Assembly (NCBI GenBank): GCA_030848705.1
Contig: CM061238.1
Coordinates: forward strand, 49,825,133-49,889,132
DNA length: 64,000 bases
Source of the DNA: Heracleum sosnowskyi
Taxonomy: Eukaryota > Streptophyta > Magnoliopsida > Apiales > Apiaceae
Direction: 5' to 3'
Shown here one piece after another: positions 59,817-64,000 of this stretch; within the stretch, counting starts at the first letter, position 1, and the number at the start of each line of letters is the position of its first letter. The notes under the pieces were generated by a model that did no database searches, was not told where the DNA came from, and saw nothing but the letters and a program-made list of their open reading frames with translations. Made by a program: the position numbers and the translations under genes.

Positions 59817-60823
59817 GGGTGTTAATGCCAAATGACCTAACAGAATTGTAGAAGGGGGGGGGGGGTTGAATACAATTCTTGATATTTTCTTAAACTTAAA
59901 ACACTTATAAATAAAACTGAACTGAATAAGTAAAAACACAAGATATAAATAATTCAGTTGGATTGTTTGATGATCCAACTGAAGTGTTTTTATTTCGGAA
60001 ATAATCTGTGATACAAATGTACACAGCTGCTCAGTTACTAGATTTGTAGAGAAGAAATGCTCTCAAAAATAGCTAATACAATCTATTTGTTTTTCTTCTC
60101 TTATCTATTTTAACTGCTACACTTGGTTATATATTCCCCAAGTTTACAATACTATTTTTGGTTACACTTAAGTACACTAAAGGTAACCGCCAGTAGCTTG
60201 CTTTTCATTCCTTTTGTCCAGTGGTCCTTGGAGATCCTTGTCTTTTGTCTTCATGCTTATTCTGATCCCACTCAAGAACCCAATTGGGAATTGGAATGTT
60301 TCCTTATTTCCAGTGACCATTTTAATGGCTCCCAATGCAAATGCACACTTCTACATCTCCTTTTGATCTGTCAGAAAGCTGTCACTATCACTTTGTCAAC
60401 TATACAGAAGAGCAATAATGATCCGTTGATGGCAGGAGAATGTATTTCGTTGATAGCTTTATTCTTCATTCCGTTGATGGTGTATCCTTGTTTCGTTGAT
60501 AGAGTAATCTTCATACCGTTGACATGTCTTCACTTAGGCAAAATTACAAGGCATGATATACTTACAATTAACCAACCTATTTTGCCTATCTAGTACTTAG
60601 TCAACATGACTTAGGAAACCTATCTAATACATACATCAAATGCATATCAAACTGTGAAGTATTGTACAGTGCAATTGCTACAACACTCATTTCGTTGATG
60701 AGCTTCCTGTCAACGAAACACTGCAGAGCATGCCATTCCGTTGACAGTTACAAAATGACTTAATACAAAATCTACTAAGTGTTTTTATAATTATCATCAA
60801 GAACAACATATTCCTAACAATCT
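59817..60823 (-). mobile_element. S2 3' LTR (~1,007 bp)
   Basis: The minus strand starts TGTTAGGAATATG at 60823. It contains a TATA box (60127-60133), the 11-bp hairpin (59953-59983), eight TCAACG/CGTTGA motifs (about 60423-60744), and a homopolymer of 12 G on the plus strand near 59854, which is 7 C in S1. Confidence 0.82.
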
Positions 60824-61012
60824 CCCCCAATTTATGACTGATAGAATAACAGCCATAAATCAAGAGCCTTGATGATAACAAAAACACTCAGTCAAATTAC
60901 ACATGATAAAAGTAGAAATTGCATTGAGCTTCATTGAATTTAATTAAATTTCAAAGTTGAAAATCTTACAAAACAAGTGCACAGAGTTGCTCCTCTAGAC
61001 TGAGCAGATTTT

Positions 61013-62994
61013 TCATCTTTGCCTCTGTGGTCTTGTTTTCTTCCCTTTTCTTGCATTGTTCTCCTCAATCTGAGCTTGAAGTCTTCTGTAGAAAATCTTC
61101 TCTTCTTCATCTTGATTCCCCAACTTGGATTGCATTAATCTTAGAGTTTCATTGGATGCCTTCTCCAGTTGGTCTTCTATTCTGAAGAATCTTCTACAGT
61201 TGTCCTTGTCTCTGAATTCCATCATCCAAAAAGGTTGGAGATGAATTTTCTTTCCTGTTTGAGGGACCTTCAATACTCTGGGAAGTGCACCAGGCTTGTT
61301 CCAGCTAGCTTTGATTTGGCAAATTTTGGAAACAACTTCAGACTTAGCTGTTTTGGTAAAACCAAAATCTTTCTTCAGGCATTTAAACACAGATAGCAGT
61401 GTCTGATAGTCTTCTCCCAGAATTCTATGTAGAGGCCAAACCTGTTCTCTCCCACCCTTGTAGACAAACACCAATCTATCTGGTAGTTTGTAAGAAGCTG
61501 CTATTCCTCTCACTTCAACTAGGTCATCAAGATTGATATGTAGGTCAGACTCCTCCCTGATATCAGCAATGTAGATGAAGTCTTCTAGGTTGGTAGGAGG
61601 TTTTTCAGCTTGTGGTCTCCTTACTAGAATTGGCTTAGCCTTGGTAGCCCTTTGCTTAGATTTCTTCTTTGGATCCATCTCAAAGAGGAATTTTGGAAAG
61701 TTGGCCTCATCAAACTCAATTGGCTCTTCCTTTGGCTCAATTGGCTGATCATGGAAATTAACAGGATGTTTAGGATCAAAGGCTAACTTTACCCCTAGAG
61801 CTGGATCAGGAATTGTTGGAGGTGCAGTTGGTACAGAAGAGTCTGATGCAATACTCTGAGAGTCATCATTCTCAAAGGCTATATTTCTCCTAGCTCTTGC
61901 CTTTGGTTGCCTTGTGCTCTTCTTTGCACTCCTTTCCTCTCTGGCTTTTTCTTCTTGCTGTCTTTCTTCTTCATCAAGAGATTGAGCAACTGCAAGTGCT
62001 TGCATTGCTGCTCTTTCTGACTCTTCAGCCTTAGCTTCAGCAAAGTTTGGGTGACCAGCCCAAACACAGATTTCTTGTCCATTCCTGTAGACAATTGCCC
62101 TTTGCTTCCTTACCTCAGTATCATTGCTTTCCTTGCATTTAGTGATAAGTAATCCAAGAAGCTTGAGCTCATCTGGATAAGGTGCAGGATAGAAAGTCCT
62201 TGCTATATTTTTGCCCTTTGGTTTAGCAGGGGACTTGGGAGATAAGCTTCTTTGCAATGTAGCTTGTTCCACATCCCTAATGCATGAAGTTTGTCCTTTC
62301 TCCTTCCTTGAACCTTGAGAGACTCCATGTAGAAGGGGCTCTACCTTATATAAAGAATTGGTCTGTGGCTCCCATTCCGTTGATGCTAAAACCATGGCAT
62401 CCGTTGATGGCTCTGTAGAAGAAGCTTGATTCGTTGATGGATCTGAAGTCTTTGCAGAATCAGCTAACTTCTTGATTCTTTCATCTATCCTGGACCAGTG
62501 GTCTTTAATTTGTTCAGCAAGCTGTAGCTTCATAGATGCTTGCTGAATCAGGTCAATGCTGTCCAGTTTAGCTTTTCCTGACTCCCCCATAGCTAGTGGC
62601 TCCTTTGGCAGGGAAATGGCTGGGACCATAACCTTTGTGATTTGAATGTCTAGCTCCTTAGATTTCTCCCCCTTTTTGTTATCATCAAGAGAGATGACTG
62701 GGAGTCCTTGAGCTGCCACTAGCTGGGCCAGGAGTTGTGTCTGCTTCTCCTGTTCCTTTTGCATCTGAGATAAAGTAGCTTCCACCTTGTCCACTCTAGA
62801 AGAGAGAGTCTTCAAGGAGGTAGCCACCTCAGGTTCCTTAGAGAAAAACCTGTTCATCTTGGACACAGTGAGAAGAGGAAGCTTTTCATCTAGCCTCCTT
62901 TCATTAGCATCCTTGAGATTGCTAATTGAGTCCTTGATTTCTCTAGCCTCAATCCTTGTCTGCATCATCTGTAGCCTTTGGATTTCCAGTGAAT
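61013..62994 (-). CDS. Sirevirus S2 envelope-like ORF, C-terminal ~660 codons, uninterrupted
   Basis: Open from the insertion border to TGA at 61013. The ORF can be read from a Met at 63055, but its first 20 codons belong to the element inserted at 62995, so no true start is visible. Order: a Leu/Lys/Glu/Gln-rich, probable coiled-coil part (about the first 130 residues, including LSSRVDKVEATLSQMQKEQE); a Ser/Thr-rich linker; an Ala/Glu/Lys-rich segment after AKAEESERAAMQALAVAQS; then a conserved region (ADIREES, GGREQVWPL, GEDYQTLLSVF) and a basic tail. It matches S1's two ORF pieces across S1's insertion point, confirming that gene. No transmembrane segment is evident in this part. Role unknown; called envelope-like by position and family habit. 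Confidence 0.82.
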
Positions 62995-64000
62995 TGTTGG
63001 TAGTATTTTTGTTGTTCGTTCGCAGGGAAGGACTAATTTGTAGAATCAAGTTCAAGTATTATATTTCTCACAATTTAGAAGTGTGTAAAGAATGTTTGGT
63101 TTGTTTTTAAACTAAATTAAACTAATTATTAATCGAGAATAAAATATATGAGAAAACAATCCAAGAACTGGGGTTCTTCACTTGGTATCAATACACATTC
63201 AATATTTTTGTGATATCTACGTTCTTACTCTGCTGAAAACAATTCTTCTAAGGTTATATTGTTCCCTTCCAAGACACAATCTAATATTTACAACTACACC
63301 TTAATTGTCACTTCCGTGATACAATCAAAGTACAATCATAAATTATTACGCTCCAAGAATTATAAGTCTCACAACCCTCCTATTAACTTTCCAATCAAAT
63401 ATTCGAGTTATGTCCGTTAAATCATGTACTAAAAATGCAACTCCTCTTCCAATTCGTTACAATTCCTAAAATCCAATCAAAGGTTCATGACTCCCCTAAT
63501 TGTATTAATCCCTCAATAACAGATCAGCAAGCAAGAACATCACAAATAATCAAACACACATGATAACCAAGGAATACTACCCAATCCTCAGATTTAAGAT
63601 TTAGTTACGCATAATTGAATTAACAAAACAAGAATCAAAAGAAATAGAATAAAACAAAATTAAAAGAGTATAGAAAATAAACCTTTAATCTCAAATCTTG
63701 GAAGAAAGTAATTGATCTCCAAGAAATCCCTAAAAGATGAATGTTAACTGTATCTCTAGAAAAATATGTTTTTCGATCCTCTCAAAATAAATAACCTAGT
63801 TGTCTTTTTATAGTCCTAGAAGAATTAATTAGTTGACCCAAATAAATTAGGCCCAACACATTCTGACCCGGTTTGGAAATAATATTTCCACCAAAGGAAT
63901 ACAGTTTCGATGCAAAACAGGAGGTAACTAGCGCTCTTGCGCTTCCATTTGGAGCTCTTGCGCTTCAGGATCCCTGGATTTTCCTCTGAACAACTAAAAA
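62995..64000 (-). mobile_element. LTR-like end of an unclassified retrotransposon inserted in S2
   Basis: Plus-strand text changes abruptly at 62995 to TGTTGGTAGT, the inverse of an LTR end ..ACTACCAACA. TGAAT (62990-62994) would be its target duplication, but the partner lies outside the window. The minus strand has CTATAAAAAG (63804-63813) and leader-like text with GCGTAACTAAATC (about 63600), as in many gypsy LTRs. A GCTCTTGCGCTTC word is repeated at 63933 and 63954. No coding sequence seen. Confidence 0.6.
63804..63813 (-). promoter_or_regulatory. TATA box in the terminal LTR-like sequence
   Basis: The minus strand reads CTATAAAAAG. Transcription would run leftward toward S2's envelope-like ORF. 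Confidence 0.5.

Larger units (their letters stand above)
59817..62994 (-). mobile_element. Sirevirus copy S2, minus strand, 3' part
   Basis: The minus strand carries the envelope-like ORF, polypurine tract and 3' LTR homologous to S1. Its upstream part is displaced by another element at 62995. It is inserted in chromovirus pol DNA. Compared with S1 it has no stop codons in the shared ORF, so it is younger or better preserved. The last LTR base is uncertain by one or two (CACCC followed by G rather than A). Confidence 0.85.

Noticed and set aside
63055..63055. Met start for the 680-codon S2 ORF
   Set aside because: The first 20 codons lie in the inserted LTR-like sequence; the real envelope-like ORF start is displaced and not in the window.
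1..64000. Host protein-coding, tRNA or rRNA gene
   Set aside because: All recognisable coding text is retrotransposon-derived and all remaining stretches fall within LTRs or element leaders; I saw no tRNA-like or rRNA-like sequence, though a covariance search was not possible.

Overview
The window is plant nuclear DNA made almost entirely of LTR retrotransposons nested in each other. I found no host gene, rRNA or tRNA. Evidence for a plant: Sirevirus-type Ty1/copia elements with an envelope-like third ORF, a Ty3/gypsy Tat-lineage element with an antisense extra ORF, Tekay/Del-type chromovirus remnants with a C-terminal chromodomain, and initiator-tRNA-Met primer sites. The text resembles eudicots (an Apiaceae-like asterid would fit), but species assignment is a weak inference.

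Layout. 1-~3936: 3' end of a Tat-lineage gypsy element (+ strand) with a two-exon antisense gene (complement 1..1521), a ~121-bp minisatellite, polypurine tract and 3' LTR. ~3937-58012: Sirevirus copy S1 (+), missing its 5' LTR and most of gag, with an open pol (4207-7578), an envelope-like ORF (from 8108) carrying five stop codons, and a 3' LTR (56965-58012). The envelope-like ORF is split by 44 kb of later insertions (11374-55551) and resumes in frame at 55557.

Inside that split: element A (minus strand, 11374-55551, TSD AAACC). A's internal region is interrupted by element B (plus strand, 16316-43716, TSD GGGGG). B's 3' LTR is interrupted by element C (minus strand, 27415-41224, TSD ACTGT). 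A's 5' LTR is interrupted by solo LTR D (49748-53044, TSD TTATC). A, B and C have very long LTRs (4.6-4.9 kb) around only ~4 kb of internal DNA holding broken chromovirus coding remnants, so they look like one non-autonomous group mobilised in trans. LTR-pair differences counted by eye fall in the order A > B > C, matching the nesting order.

58013-59816: decayed chromovirus pol fragment (minus). 59817-62994: a second Sirevirus copy, S2 (minus), with a 3' LTR and ~660 codons of uninterrupted envelope-like ORF. 62995-64000: an LTR-like end of another element inserted into S2 and running off the window.

The main non-textbook signals are: a dispersed short motif (core TCAACG/CGTTGA, about 40 copies) confined almost wholly to S1 and S2 and read in several frames, both orientations and non-coding DNA; a conserved hairpin block in all long gypsy LTRs; paired perfect G-box palindromes in the A/C LTRs; a rearranged, already non-coding internal region shared by B and C; and a Tat antisense gene with its own TATA box and two plausible introns.
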